A stretch of 64,000 nt of DNA from UBA1368 sp964563125. Its GTDB lineage: Bacteria; Bacillota; Syntrophomonadia; Syntrophomonadales; Syntrophomonadaceae. Shown piece after piece: positions 25,504 through 35,083 of this stretch (within the stretch, counting starts at the first letter, position 1; each line of letters opens with the position of its first letter). The notes under the pieces were generated by a model. It worked only from the letters and a program-made list of their open reading frames with translations. It ran no database searches and was not told where the DNA came from. Location: contig CAZLVY010000004.1 in NCBI GenBank assembly GCA_964563125.1, positions 1-64,000 on the forward strand, given 5' to 3'. The position numbers were made by a program, and so were the translations under genes.

Positions 25504-26706
25504 TTGTCCAAAACAGTTGGTATTGGAATAACCGGTGGCATAGCTGCCTATAAAATTACTGATCTGGTCAGTAAATTAAAAAAAGCCGGTTATGACGTTA
25601 TAGTTATGATGACTGAAGGTGCTACAAAATTTATAACACCACTAACATTCAAGACTCTTTCCGGACGTGAAGTAATCACAGATTTGTGGCAAGATAGTCA
25701 GGAATGGAAAGTCCAGCATATTGGGATTGCCGAACAGATAGATTTATTGGTAATTGCTCCTGCAACTGCCAACATAATTGCTAAAATGGCTCATGGCATA
25801 GCAGATGACCTCTTATCAACCGTTTTTCTGGCTAACACCAGTCCAGTAATTGTGATTCCGGCTATGAATACAAATATGTATAAGAGTCCGGTCGTGCAGG
25901 ATAACCTAAAGAAACTATCAAGTTACGGCTATGAAGTTATGGAACCGGGTGATGGAGTTCTAGCCTGCGGTACTACAGGTCCTGGAAGGCTGCCGGACAT
26001 TGATGTAATTTTTGACAAAATCATGCAAAAATTGAATCCGAAGCAAGACTTATCAGGTAAACGGTTAATGGTAAATGCCGGAACCACCTGTGAAGATATT
26101 GATCCGGTCAGGTTTATTGCTAACCGGGGTACAGGCAAAATGGGATTTGCCATTGCCGAAGCTGCAGCAAGCAGAGGAGCAGAAGTTATTTTAGTCTCTG
26201 GTAAGTCACCGCTGCAGGTACCAGCTAATGTAGAGTTTTATTCTGTATGGGGAGCTCAAGAAATGTGCTCAGTAATGCTGGAAAAACAACTTGAATGCGA
26301 TATTATTGTAGGTGCTGCAGCAGTCGGAGATTTTCGAATAGCTAAAGCTGCTGAACAAAAATTGAAAAAGACAGACAATACTGAAGATAAACTGATTCTG
26401 GAATTAACAGGTAATCCCGATATTCTTAAAGAATTGGGCAAAATGAAAAAAGCAGGTCAAATTATGGTCGGGTTTGCAGCCGAAACAGAAAATGTGTTGG
26501 AAAATGCCAGTAAAAAGTTAAAGACTAAAAATCTAGATTTTATTGTGGCTAATGATGTAACAATGGAAGGTGCGGGATTTGCATCAGAAACCAATATTGT
26601 AACTTTTATTAGCAATAAAGGGGATACTAAATCACTTCCCAAGATGAGCAAGCGTGATGTCGCTGACGCGATTCTTGATAAGGTAGTTGAGCTTTTGCAA
26701 AATTAA
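25504..26706 (+). CDS. coaBC: Bifunctional phosphopantothenoylcysteine decarboxylase / synthetase
   Basis: 400 residues. The N-terminal flavoprotein decarboxylase CoaC has GITGGIAAYKITDLV, the catalytic His in VQHIGIAEQIDLLVIAPATAN, and PAMNTNMY with the following CGTTGPGRLPD substrate clamp. The C-terminal CoaB synthetase has NAGTTCEDIDPVRFIANRGTGKMG and VGAAAVGDFR. Together they convert 4'-phosphopantothenate plus cysteine to phosphopantetheine for coenzyme A, important for this acyl-CoA-based metabolism. TTG start behind AGGGGG. Confidence 0.96.
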   Translation: MSKTVGIGITGGIAAYKITDLVSKLKKAGYDVIVMMTEGATKFITPLTFKTLSGREVITDLWQDSQEWKVQHIGIAEQIDLLVIAPATANIIAKMAHGIADDLLSTVFLANTSPVIVIPAMNTNMYKSPVVQDNLKKLSSYGYEVMEPGDGVLACGTTGPGRLPDIDVIFDKIMQKLNPKQDLSGKRLMVNAGTTCEDIDPVRFIANRGTGKMGFAIAEAAASRGAEVILVSGKSPLQVPANVEFYSVWGAQEMCSVMLEKQLECDIIVGAAAVGDFRIAKAAEQKLKKTDNTEDKLILELTGNPDILKELGKMKKAGQIMVGFAAETENVLENASKKLKTKNLDFIVANDVTMEGAGFASETNIVTFISNKGDTKSLPKMSKRDVADAILDKVVELLQN

Positions 26707-26726
26707 TGTGGTGAGGGGATGAAGAA

Positions 26727-27914
26727 ATGAAAAACCTATTTACTTCAGAAGCTGTAACAGAAGGCCATCCGGATAAAATCGCAGATCAAATATCAGATGC
26801 TATTTTAGATGCGATTATAGGACAAGACCCAAACGCCAGAGTAGCAGCCGAAACTATGGTTACTACCGGATTAGTATTTGTTTCAGGTGAAATAACTACT
26901 GATTGTTATATTGATATTACCAAACTGGTAAGAAACACTATTCAGGAAATTGGATACACACGGGCAAAATATGGTTTTGACAGTGAGACGTGCGCAGTCA
27001 TAACTTCTCTTGATGAGCAGTCAGGAGATATAGCTATGGGTGTTGACCAAGCCTATGAAGCTAAAAAAGGTGAAATGACTGATCAAGATATGGAAGCAAT
27101 CGGCGCTGGAGATCAGGGGATGATGTTTGGTTATGCCAGCAACGAAACCGATGAACTTATGCCAATGCCTATACTGCTGGCTAATAAAATGGCACAAAAA
27201 TTAACTGCAGTTCGTAAAGAAGGCATTCTGGATTATCTGCGTCCCGATGGAAAAACTCAGGTAACTGTAGAATATCAGGATGATAAACCAGTCAGGATTG
27301 ACACAGTGGTTGTTTCTACCCAGCATCACCCAGATATAACCAGAGAGACAATTGAAAAAGATATTATTGAGCATGTGGTCAAAACAGTTATTCCGGCTAA
27401 TATGCTGGATGCCAAGACCAAATATTATATTAATCCCACTGGCAGGTTTGTAATCGGCGGGCCACAAGGGGATTGCGGATTAACAGGCAGAAAAATAATA
27501 GTTGATACATATGGCGGTATGGCCAGGCATGGCGGGGGAGCATTTTCCGGTAAAGATCCCACCAAAGTAGACCGTTCTGCAGCTTATGCAGCCCGTTATG
27601 TAGCGAAAAATCTGGTTAAAGCAGGAGTAGCCGACCGTCTGGAAATACAACTTGCCTACGCTATCGGAGTAGCAAATCCGGTTTCTATACGAATAGATAC
27701 GTTTGGAACCAACAAAATAGCGGAAGATAAAATCATAGAACTAGTCGTGAATAATTTTGATTTAAGGCCGGCAGCCATAATTAAAGATTTGGATTTGCGC
27801 AGACCAATTTTTAAGAAAACTGCTGCTTATGGTCATTTCGGCCGTAATGATCCAGACTTTACCTGGGAGAAGACCGACAAAGCTGCTGCTATTAAGGAAC
27901 AAGCGGGACTATAA
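26727..27914 (+). CDS. metK: S-adenosylmethionine synthetase
   Basis: 395 residues. Signatures are SEAVTEGHPDKIADQISDAILD at the start, GAGDQGMMFGYA and the P-loop-like GGGAFSGKDPTKVDRSAAY. It makes SAM from methionine and ATP. B. subtilis has metK elsewhere, so here it is an insertion between coaBC and priA, though that placement is seen in some Clostridia. No SAM riboswitch precedes it; an intrinsic terminator follows, separating it from priA. Confidence 0.97.
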   Translation: MKNLFTSEAVTEGHPDKIADQISDAILDAIIGQDPNARVAAETMVTTGLVFVSGEITTDCYIDITKLVRNTIQEIGYTRAKYGFDSETCAVITSLDEQSGDIAMGVDQAYEAKKGEMTDQDMEAIGAGDQGMMFGYASNETDELMPMPILLANKMAQKLTAVRKEGILDYLRPDGKTQVTVEYQDDKPVRIDTVVVSTQHHPDITRETIEKDIIEHVVKTVIPANMLDAKTKYYINPTGRFVIGGPQGDCGLTGRKIIVDTYGGMARHGGGAFSGKDPTKVDRSAAYAARYVAKNLVKAGVADRLEIQLAYAIGVANPVSIRIDTFGTNKIAEDKIIELVVNNFDLRPAAIIKDLDLRRPIFKKTAAYGHFGRNDPDFTWEKTDKAAAIKEQAGL

Positions 27915-27938
27915 CAGAAACTGCAAATTTATTTATGA

Positions 27939-27965
27939 TAGGGCGGGTTATCCCGCCCTTTATTA
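27939..27965 (+). terminator. Intrinsic terminator after metK
   Basis: An 8-bp GC-rich stem (AGGGCGGG with CCCGCCCT) with a 4-base loop, then TTATTAT. Confidence 0.8.
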
Positions 27966-27999
27966 TATTGAAATACCAATATTTTTGGGGGAGGCTGTT

Positions 28000-30384
28000 A
28001 TGATTGTAACAAATGTTCTCATCAATCTTCCTTCAGCAAAGTTTAATAATACTTTCCAGTATTTTGTACCGGAGCATCTGGTTCAAAATATTAAATTTGG
28101 CCAGCGAGTCCAGGTGGAATTTGGTAGACGTACCCTGGAAGCTTATGTAGTAGGAATTGATAACATAAAAATATTAAGAGAATTAAAACCGGTTATTGAA
28201 ATATTAGACCAGGAACCAGTTTTTGATAAAAAACTGTTGGAACTGGCCACCTGGCTGGCAGACTATTATCTATGTACAGTACCTGTAGCATTGAAGACTA
28301 TTATTCCGAGCAGTCTTAACAAAAAAAGCCCGGTAAGGATATCTGCTACATTTAATTTGCAGAATGTGACGGAGATTATAAAGCAAAATCCTGAACAGGA
28401 AGAATTATTAACCGTTTTAGCAGCCAGCCGAAGCATAGAAATGAAAGCAGCTTTAGAGTTAGCGGCATATGAGGACATTATAACATTAGCTGATCAGGGA
28501 ATAATCAGCCTGGTGCAAAAATATTCTGCTTACCGTAAAAATACAGTTGATTATATTTACAGTCTGGGACAGTTTGAAAATGAAGAACTGGTAAAGTTAA
28601 AAAAAAGTTCTCCCCGGCAGGCCCAAGCGATGGAATATTTAATTAAAAACGGGACTACTGATAAAAACGTGCTGGAAGAGCTTATTCCTCTTGCCAGTCT
28701 TAAGTCACTGATCAAAAAAGGCTATATTATTTTTGCCAGGAAAAAACTGCAGTTAAATGAGCAAACAAAAAATTTGACTCCGGAACAAACTAAAGCATTG
28801 GATAAAATTTGCTCGATCAGCCAAAAAGGTATCTTTAGTGAGTTACTGTTATATGGAATCACCGGCAGCGGTAAAACTGAGATTTACCTGAGAGCGGCAG
28901 AAGCAGTTATTAAAGATGGGCAAACTGCAATAATACTAGTGCCAGAAATTGCTTTAACCAGCCATTTGGTGGAAACCTTTTCCGCGCGGATAGAAAATTT
29001 AGCGGTCATACATAGCGCAGTTCTGTCTTCTGAGCGTTATGAACAATTTAAACAGATAAAAAACGGTGAAATAAAATTGGTTTTAGGTACCCGTTCAGCT
29101 ATATTTGCTCCTTTGACCAATATAGGTCTTATAATATTAGATGAAGAACAGGAAGGAAGCTATAAACAAGAAGAAACCCCCAAATATCATGCCCGTGAAG
29201 TAGCACGTAAGAGAGCTGAAATGGAATCGGCATTACTGGTTTTAGGCACTGCTACACCTGCTATTGAAACTTTCTTTAATGCGGTCAGCGGCAAGACAGG
29301 CCTTATGCTTTTAGAAAACCGCATAGGAAATGCTAATCTGCCTAAGATTTTTATTGAAGACCGGCGGGGTGATTATAAAAGTATAAAGGCCCAAAGTCTG
29401 TCACCATTGTTAATAGAAAAAATGACTAATAATATTAAGAATGGCGAACAAACTATCTTATTAATCAATCGCCGCGGCTATTCACCTGTGACAATTTGCC
29501 GGCAATGTGGTAATATTTTTTCATGCCCGTCCTGTTCAGTTGCTATGACGTATCATCAGGATTTACATAAAGAGATATGTCATTATTGTGGTTACGAAAA
29601 AGACATTACCAGTAACTGTTTAAAATGTGGCAGTAAATATATTCAACAATTCGGTTACGGTACCCAAAAAGTGGAGGAAGAAATAAAAACTCTTTTTCCT
29701 CAAGCTTCCATAGCTCGTTTGGATTTGGATGTAAGCTTAAAAAGAGGCCGGCAAAAAGAAATATTAAATAAGATGAAAAATAAACAAATTGATATTTTGG
29801 TTGGTACCCAGATGGTTGCCAAGGGATTTGATTTTCCTGATGTCTCACTGGTTGGTATAATTGATATAGATAATATGCTTAACCTGCCTGATTATCGAGC
29901 AGCGGAAAGATCTTTCCAACTTATAGTTCAAGCTGCCGGACGTGCAGGTCGGGCGAATATCCCCGGTGAAGTAGTAATACAGACTTATAATGCTGACCAT
30001 GAAGTAATACACTACGCTGCTAGCCAGGATTATTTCAACTTTTATACTTATGAAATAAAAAATAGAAAAATTTTAGAATATCCGCCCTTTAAACAATTAT
30101 TGCGCATTGTAGTAAGTTCCAGCCTGGAGGAATGTGCGGAAAAAGAAGCTAAACTGCTCAAAGTGTTAATTGAGGAAGCAGTTGACGCCAGGGAAGAGAA
30201 AATAGATATATTAGGTCCGGCACCAAGCCCGCATTATAAAATAAAAGATAAGTATCGTTATCAATTGATGATTAAAGCCGATGATTTTTGGCTTTTAAAC
30301 AGTATAGGCAAACAAATTTTATCTAGAAGACATGAATTTAATGCTAAACTAGAGTTGGATATTAACCCAGTTAGCATGATATGA
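28000..30384 (+). CDS. priA: Primosomal helicase PriA
   Basis: 794 residues from ATG 28000 (SD GGGGGAGG); the frame is open further upstream but overlaps metK. It restarts replication at collapsed forks. N-terminal DNA-binding domain, helicase Walker A GITGSGKT (286-293), a DEEQ box (381-384) where PriA normally has DEEH, and eight cysteines of the zinc region (CRQCGNIFSCPSC, CHYCGYEKDITSNCLKCGS). VGTQMVAKGFDFPDV and AAGRAGR complete the helicase motifs. Order priA-def-fmt-rsmB is conserved. Confidence 0.96.
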   Translation: MIVTNVLINLPSAKFNNTFQYFVPEHLVQNIKFGQRVQVEFGRRTLEAYVVGIDNIKILRELKPVIEILDQEPVFDKKLLELATWLADYYLCTVPVALKTIIPSSLNKKSPVRISATFNLQNVTEIIKQNPEQEELLTVLAASRSIEMKAALELAAYEDIITLADQGIISLVQKYSAYRKNTVDYIYSLGQFENEELVKLKKSSPRQAQAMEYLIKNGTTDKNVLEELIPLASLKSLIKKGYIIFARKKLQLNEQTKNLTPEQTKALDKICSISQKGIFSELLLYGITGSGKTEIYLRAAEAVIKDGQTAIILVPEIALTSHLVETFSARIENLAVIHSAVLSSERYEQFKQIKNGEIKLVLGTRSAIFAPLTNIGLIILDEEQEGSYKQEETPKYHAREVARKRAEMESALLVLGTATPAIETFFNAVSGKTGLMLLENRIGNANLPKIFIEDRRGDYKSIKAQSLSPLLIEKMTNNIKNGEQTILLINRRGYSPVTICRQCGNIFSCPSCSVAMTYHQDLHKEICHYCGYEKDITSNCLKCGSKYIQQFGYGTQKVEEEIKTLFPQASIARLDLDVSLKRGRQKEILNKMKNKQIDILVGTQMVAKGFDFPDVSLVGIIDIDNMLNLPDYRAAERSFQLIVQAAGRAGRANIPGEVVIQTYNADHEVIHYAASQDYFNFYTYEIKNRKILEYPPFKQLLRIVVSSSLEECAEKEAKLLKVLIEEAVDAREEKIDILGPAPSPHYKIKDKYRYQLMIKADDFWLLNSIGKQILSRRHEFNAKLELDINPVSMI

Positions 30385-30393
30385 GGTGAAAAA

Positions 30394-30849
30394 ATGGCTG
30401 TTTATAAAGTATTAACTGAACCTGATGCTGCTCTGCGCACTAAATCAATGCCTGTTAAAAATATTAATGCTGGAGTTTTGCGTGTGTTGGATAATATGCG
30501 CGAAACCATGTATGAATTTGATGGAGTTGGTTTAGCGGCAATTCAGATAGGGGTACCCAAACGTATGATAGTGTTAGACCCGGGAGATAATTTTCTTGAA
30601 CTGATTAATCCGGTGATTGTATCAAGAGATGGTGAAAAAAGAGCCACTGAAGGTTGTTTGAGTGTGCCTGGCAAAGTAGGATTAGTCAACAGAGCGCTAA
30701 AAGTTACGGTGACTGCTCTTAACCGTGAAGGTGAAGAGGTAACCATTGAGGCAGAAGAACTGTTTGCCAGAATATTGCAGCATGAAATAGATCATTTGGA
30801 TGGTATTCTATTTATTGATGTTGCTACTCACCTAAGGGAAGATGATTAA
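30394..30849 (+). CDS. def: Peptide deformylase
   Basis: 151 residues. All three motifs are present: GVGLAAIQIG (motif 1), EGCLSVPG with the metal-binding Cys (motif 2), and QHEIDHLDG with two metal His and the catalytic Glu (motif 3). It removes the formyl group from nascent proteins. It starts ten bases after priA and is followed by fmt, whose enzyme puts the formyl group on the initiator tRNA. Confidence 0.97.
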   Translation: MAVYKVLTEPDAALRTKSMPVKNINAGVLRVLDNMRETMYEFDGVGLAAIQIGVPKRMIVLDPGDNFLELINPVIVSRDGEKRATEGCLSVPGKVGLVNRALKVTVTALNREGEEVTIEAEELFARILQHEIDHLDGILFIDVATHLREDD

Positions 30850-30866
30850 GCTGGGAGATAAATACA

Positions 30867-31799
30867 TTGAGAATTGTTTTTATGGGTACTTCGCAATTTG
30901 CGGTACCGGCACTGGAAAAGTTAATTGAAACCTCCTGCGAAGTAGTGGGGGTAGTAACTCAACCCGACCGACCTAAAGGACGCGGAAAAAAAGTTGCCCC
31001 AACCCCGGTTAAAGAATTTGCCCAGTCAATAAACATTCCTGTCTATCAACCCCAAAAGATAAAAGAACCAGACGCAGTAGATTACATTACCAGTTGGGAC
31101 CCGGATTTAATAATTGTGGTTTCCTACGGGCAAATAATTCCTCCAAAAATATTACAACTGCCCCCGGCAGGATGTATAAATATACATGCTTCATTATTGC
31201 CCAGATATCGTGGTGCTGCTCCAATACAAAGATGCCTGATGAACGGTGAGGCAAAAACAGGTATTACTACTATGTTCATGGATGAAGGCCTTGATACAGG
31301 GGATATTTTACTGCAAGAGGAAGTTGCTATAAATAATGCAATCACCTATGGAGAACTGCACGATTTATTAGCCCATACCGGTGCTAATTTAATAATCGCC
31401 ACAATTAACAAACTTAAACAAGGAAGCCTAATCCGCACCAAACAAAACGATAAAGACTCTACTTATGCGGAAATGATAAGAAAAGCTGATGAACTTATTA
31501 ATTGGCAGGATGACGCTTGGAAAATATACAATCAGATAAGAGGTTTAAATCCACAGCCAGGCGCCTATACTCTTATAGATAATCATAACCTTAAAATTTT
31601 TAAAGCCCGGATTGTTGAAGAATATCAACAGGGACAATCCGGTGAAATAACTTCAATATCATCAGAGGGATTCATAGTAAAAACAGGTAGCCTGGCTCTG
31701 GAAATATTAGAACTGCAACAAGAAGGCAAAAAGAGGATAAACGCCAATGAATTTTTAAAAGGGCACAGCCTCAAAAAAGGTACTTTGTTAGGTAAATAG
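30867..31799 (+). CDS. fmt: Methionyl-tRNA formyltransferase
   Basis: 310 residues. The N-terminal formyltransferase fold has MGTSQFAVPALEKL, the tRNA-recognition loop RPKGRGKK, VVSYGQIIPP, the catalytic INIHASLLPRYRGAAPIQR and the following Asp in DTGDIL. A C-terminal OB-like domain follows. Formylates Met-tRNA(fMet) using 10-formyl-THF. TTG start behind GGGAG, 17 bases after def. Confidence 0.96.
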   Translation: MRIVFMGTSQFAVPALEKLIETSCEVVGVVTQPDRPKGRGKKVAPTPVKEFAQSINIPVYQPQKIKEPDAVDYITSWDPDLIIVVSYGQIIPPKILQLPPAGCINIHASLLPRYRGAAPIQRCLMNGEAKTGITTMFMDEGLDTGDILLQEEVAINNAITYGELHDLLAHTGANLIIATINKLKQGSLIRTKQNDKDSTYAEMIRKADELINWQDDAWKIYNQIRGLNPQPGAYTLIDNHNLKIFKARIVEEYQQGQSGEITSISSEGFIVKTGSLALEILELQQEGKKRINANEFLKGHSLKKGTLLGK

Positions 31800-31816
31800 G
31801 TATAGGTAATTAAGAT

Positions 31817-32626
31817 ATGGAAACAAAAAAACGAATATATGTTGGATTATTGGGAGCCAGCCTGCTATTTTTGATTTTAATAATAGCTGTGGTCTGGTAT
31901 TTATTTAAAAATCGTGATTTTTTAATTAACCAGGTTTTGCTAGTCATTGCTGCTTCACTGATAGTTCTGGTTATTTTTATTTTGGGCATTGGAATTACTT
32001 CAATTGTTCTGATGATTACCAGATCCAAGCCATCACCTTTGCTGGAAATGATGAGCCGCTTTTCCAATGATGTGTTATTTCCATTGGCTATTTTGATTGG
32101 CAAGATTTTTCGCATAGACCGCGAGAGAATATTAGCTTCTTTTATAGCTGTAAATAATTTTTTAATCAGCTCAAAAAATATTTTTATTAAACCTGAACAA
32201 GTATTAATACTCTTACCTCATTGCTTACAAAATTCTGATTGTCCCCATAAGATTACTATGAATATCAATAATTGCAAAAACTGTGGTAAATGCCGTATTG
32301 GAGAACTAAAAGAACTGGCTGATAAATATGGCGCAACTATTAAAGTGGCAACCGGGGGAACTTTAGCACGCAAAATTATTAAAGAAGCTCGTCCGCGGGG
32401 AATAGTTGCAGTTGCCTGTGAGAGAGACTTATCAGCGGGCATACAGGATGCTGGAACTCTGCCGATTATTGGAGTATTGAACTGCAGACCTAATGGACCT
32501 TGTATAAATACTGATGTAAACCTAATTGAAGTGGAAAATGCCATTAAGACTATTTGTAAAAATAATTTAGCCGAATCTGTGACACAAAAGAGGAGTGAAA
32601 TACTTGGGAATAGAAAAAGGCAATGA
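31817..32626 (+). CDS. DUF116-family membrane protein with cysteine clusters
   Basis: 269 residues. Two or three N-terminal helices (LLGASLLFLILIIAVVWYLF, VIAASLIVLVIFILGIGI) are followed by a cytosolic DUF116 domain with LLPHCLQNSDCPHK, CKNCGKCRIGEL, VACERDLSAGI and LNCRPNGPCIN. The Cys spacing suggests an Fe-S cluster or zinc site. DUF116 is found mainly in anaerobes, often next to formyltransferase or radical-enzyme genes; its function is not established. It lies between fmt and rsmB with tight spacing, so it is a member of this translation operon. Confidence 0.85.
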   Translation: METKKRIYVGLLGASLLFLILIIAVVWYLFKNRDFLINQVLLVIAASLIVLVIFILGIGITSIVLMITRSKPSPLLEMMSRFSNDVLFPLAILIGKIFRIDRERILASFIAVNNFLISSKNIFIKPEQVLILLPHCLQNSDCPHKITMNINNCKNCGKCRIGELKELADKYGATIKVATGGTLARKIIKEARPRGIVAVACERDLSAGIQDAGTLPIIGVLNCRPNGPCINTDVNLIEVENAIKTICKNNLAESVTQKRSEILGNRKRQ

Positions 32627-33977
32627 TGTAAGTGAAGCAAGAAAACTTGCTGTCGAATTGTTATTTAATGTTTTTGAAAAAGGGGCGTACGCTAATTTAA
32701 TACTCGAAAAAGAATTGGCGGGAAATCAGCTTAAAAGTGAAGATAAAAATCTGGTTACGGAAATAGTTAACGGTACTACCCGTATGTTAAAGCACCTTGA
32801 TTGGGTAATTAATCTTTTTTTAACCAGCAATATAACCAAAATAAACCCTTGGCTAAGAACTATCTTAAGAATGACAACTTATCAAATTATGTTCATGGAC
32901 AGAATTCCTGACTATGCTTGTATAAACGATGCTGTAACTATTACTAGACAAAAAACTAATAAAAACCTCAGCGGCGTTACTAATGGGGTATTAAGAAACC
33001 TGGTGCGAAAATTATCTGATTTATCATATCCCGAAGATAAAGCACAGTTTCTCGCGGTTTACTTTTCGCATCCGGAATGGATAGTGAATCTGCTGTTGGA
33101 TAAATACGGTTTTGATACTACCGAACAAATCCTGGCGTTTAATAACCAGTCACCCCAACTAGTAATAAGACACAATCAACTGCAAGGAACCAGAAAGGAA
33201 CTTATTGAGATATTAGAGCAGCAAAACGTCTCCTGCCGAATTAATAACAAGACTCCCTGGGCAATAAACATTGACCATTTAGGAATTTCACTCGAAAGTA
33301 CCACCGCCTATAGAAAAGGTTATTTCTATGTTCAAAATGAAGGCTCCATGTTAGCCGCTGCCATTTTAAATGTATTACCAGGACAAACCGTCTATGATTT
33401 ATGCAGCGGGGTAGGGGGCAAGACCACTCACCTGGCGGAAATGATGCAAAACCAGGGGAAGATTAAAGCTTATGAACTGTACGACAAGAAAATAAAATTG
33501 CTGCAAACTAATTGCGCCAGACTGGGCATAGATATAATTCATGCTTGCCAGCAGGATATTCTTGAGCTTGATAAAAGCGATCAACTGGCAGCAAGAGTCT
33601 TACTCGATGCACCCTGTTCCGGACTGGGGGTATTAAACCGGCGCTCTGACATGAGATGGCGGCAAAATCCCGATAATATGGAACAGTTAACCAAGCTGCA
33701 GTTGGAACTGCTTATCAAGGCCGGGCAGTTGGTTGACCAGGACGGCTTATTACTGTATTCTACTTGTACTATCAATAATGCTGAAAATGAAAGCATTGTT
33801 GAGCAATTCCTGCAAGAAAAGCCTAACTATCAATTAGAAAGTTTTAGTGCAGCAATAACGTATTTTGGATTAGATACAAACGATGCAAATTCAGCTGATC
33901 AGGGAATGCTTACTATTATTCCTGGTAAATATGAAACTGACGGAATGTTTTATGCATTAATGAGGAGGAAGTCTTAA
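32604..33977 (+). CDS. rsmB: 16S rRNA (cytosine-967) methyltransferase RsmB
   Basis: About 457 residues: an N-terminal NusB-like helical domain, then a SAM methyltransferase. Visible are YDLCSGVGGKTTHLAEMM (SAM motif), LLDAPCSGLGVL (first catalytic Cys) and LLYSTCTINNAENE (second Cys). The frame can extend to GTG 32595 but GAGGAG overlaps that codon; TTG 32604 is at correct spacing. It overlaps the DUF116 gene by 23 bases. Confidence 0.95.
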   Translation: MGIEKGNDVSEARKLAVELLFNVFEKGAYANLILEKELAGNQLKSEDKNLVTEIVNGTTRMLKHLDWVINLFLTSNITKINPWLRTILRMTTYQIMFMDRIPDYACINDAVTITRQKTNKNLSGVTNGVLRNLVRKLSDLSYPEDKAQFLAVYFSHPEWIVNLLLDKYGFDTTEQILAFNNQSPQLVIRHNQLQGTRKELIEILEQQNVSCRINNKTPWAINIDHLGISLESTTAYRKGYFYVQNEGSMLAAAILNVLPGQTVYDLCSGVGGKTTHLAEMMQNQGKIKAYELYDKKIKLLQTNCARLGIDIIHACQQDILELDKSDQLAARVLLDAPCSGLGVLNRRSDMRWRQNPDNMEQLTKLQLELLIKAGQLVDQDGLLLYSTCTINNAENESIVEQFLQEKPNYQLESFSAAITYFGLDTNDANSADQGMLTIIPGKYETDGMFYALMRRKS

Positions 33978-33983
33978 AAGCCC

Positions 33984-35054
33984 ATGGAAAAAACGAAAAC
34001 CGAATTACTGGGTATGAATTTAGATCAACTGGAAAATTTTGTGGTAGAAAACGGTCAGCCGAAATATCGTGCCCGGCAAATATTTAAGTGGATGTATTAC
34101 AAAGAAACATCATCTTTTTATGAAATGACTGATCTGCCCAAAGATATAAGAATCAAATTTGATGAAATAGCTAAAATATCAATCCTCCGAGTCTTGAAGC
34201 AAAGAGTATCAAAAGATGGAACCCGTAAATTTGCCATGGAACTGGAAGATAAGAAAAGGATTGAAACAGTTTTAATACCGCACAGCTCAGATAAACAGAG
34301 CCAATATACTATGTGTATTTCAACTCAGGTGGGTTGCCCGATTGGTTGTGCGTTTTGTGCGACTGGTCAGTCTGGATTTCAGAGAAATTTAGAGTTTTTT
34401 GAAATAGTAGCACAGGTGTTAGGCTCAAAGAGGGAATTACAAAAGCGCCTGCAAACCACAGATGATAATCTAATAGCCAATATAGTTTATATGGGAATGG
34501 GAGAGCCGCTCTTAAACTTTGATGCCACTCTTAAATCAATTTACTTAATAAATGATCCTAAAGGAATCAATATCGGTCAAAGACATATTACTATTTCTAC
34601 CTGTGGTGAAGTTAAGGGTATAAAGCGTTTAGCAGAAGCTGATTTGCAAGTAACCCTGGCCATATCTTTACACGCAGCAGATGATCAATTACGGGACAGC
34701 CTAATACCTTTAAACCGTAAGTATCCTCTGGCAGCATTAATACAGGCGGTGGGTGAGTATATAGCCAAAACCAACCGCCGCGTAACTTTTGAATATATTA
34801 TGCTTGATGAGGTAAATATCAGCCAACAGGATGCCCGAAATTTAATCAAACTTGTAAAACCTTTGATGGCAAATATTAATCTAATTCCCTATAATAAAGT
34901 TATAGGCTTGGATTTCAACCGACCTGCCAGAGAAAAAGTAATGCAGTTTTATAATTGGTTGCTGCAGGGAGGACTAAATGTAACCTTACGTGAAGAAAAA
35001 GGTGCAGATATAGAAGCTGCCTGCGGACAATTGGTTATGAGAAGAAACGGGTAA
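33984..35054 (+). CDS. rlmN: Dual-specificity rRNA/tRNA methyltransferase RlmN
   Basis: 356 residues. A radical SAM enzyme that makes 2-methyladenosine at A2503 of 23S rRNA and A37 of some tRNAs. The cluster motif CPIGCAFCATGQSGFQRNL is intact, as are the helix-hairpin start (KYRARQIFKWMYYKE), MGMGEPLLN and the C-terminal methyl-carrying Cys in IEAACGQL. Six bases separate it from rsmB. Confidence 0.97.
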   Translation: MEKTKTELLGMNLDQLENFVVENGQPKYRARQIFKWMYYKETSSFYEMTDLPKDIRIKFDEIAKISILRVLKQRVSKDGTRKFAMELEDKKRIETVLIPHSSDKQSQYTMCISTQVGCPIGCAFCATGQSGFQRNLEFFEIVAQVLGSKRELQKRLQTTDDNLIANIVYMGMGEPLLNFDATLKSIYLINDPKGINIGQRHITISTCGEVKGIKRLAEADLQVTLAISLHAADDQLRDSLIPLNRKYPLAALIQAVGEYIAKTNRRVTFEYIMLDEVNISQQDARNLIKLVKPLMANINLIPYNKVIGLDFNRPAREKVMQFYNWLLQGGLNVTLREEKGADIEAACGQLVMRRNG

Positions 35055-35083
35055 TGTCAGTAGTTCTGGATTGAGGTGTAAAT

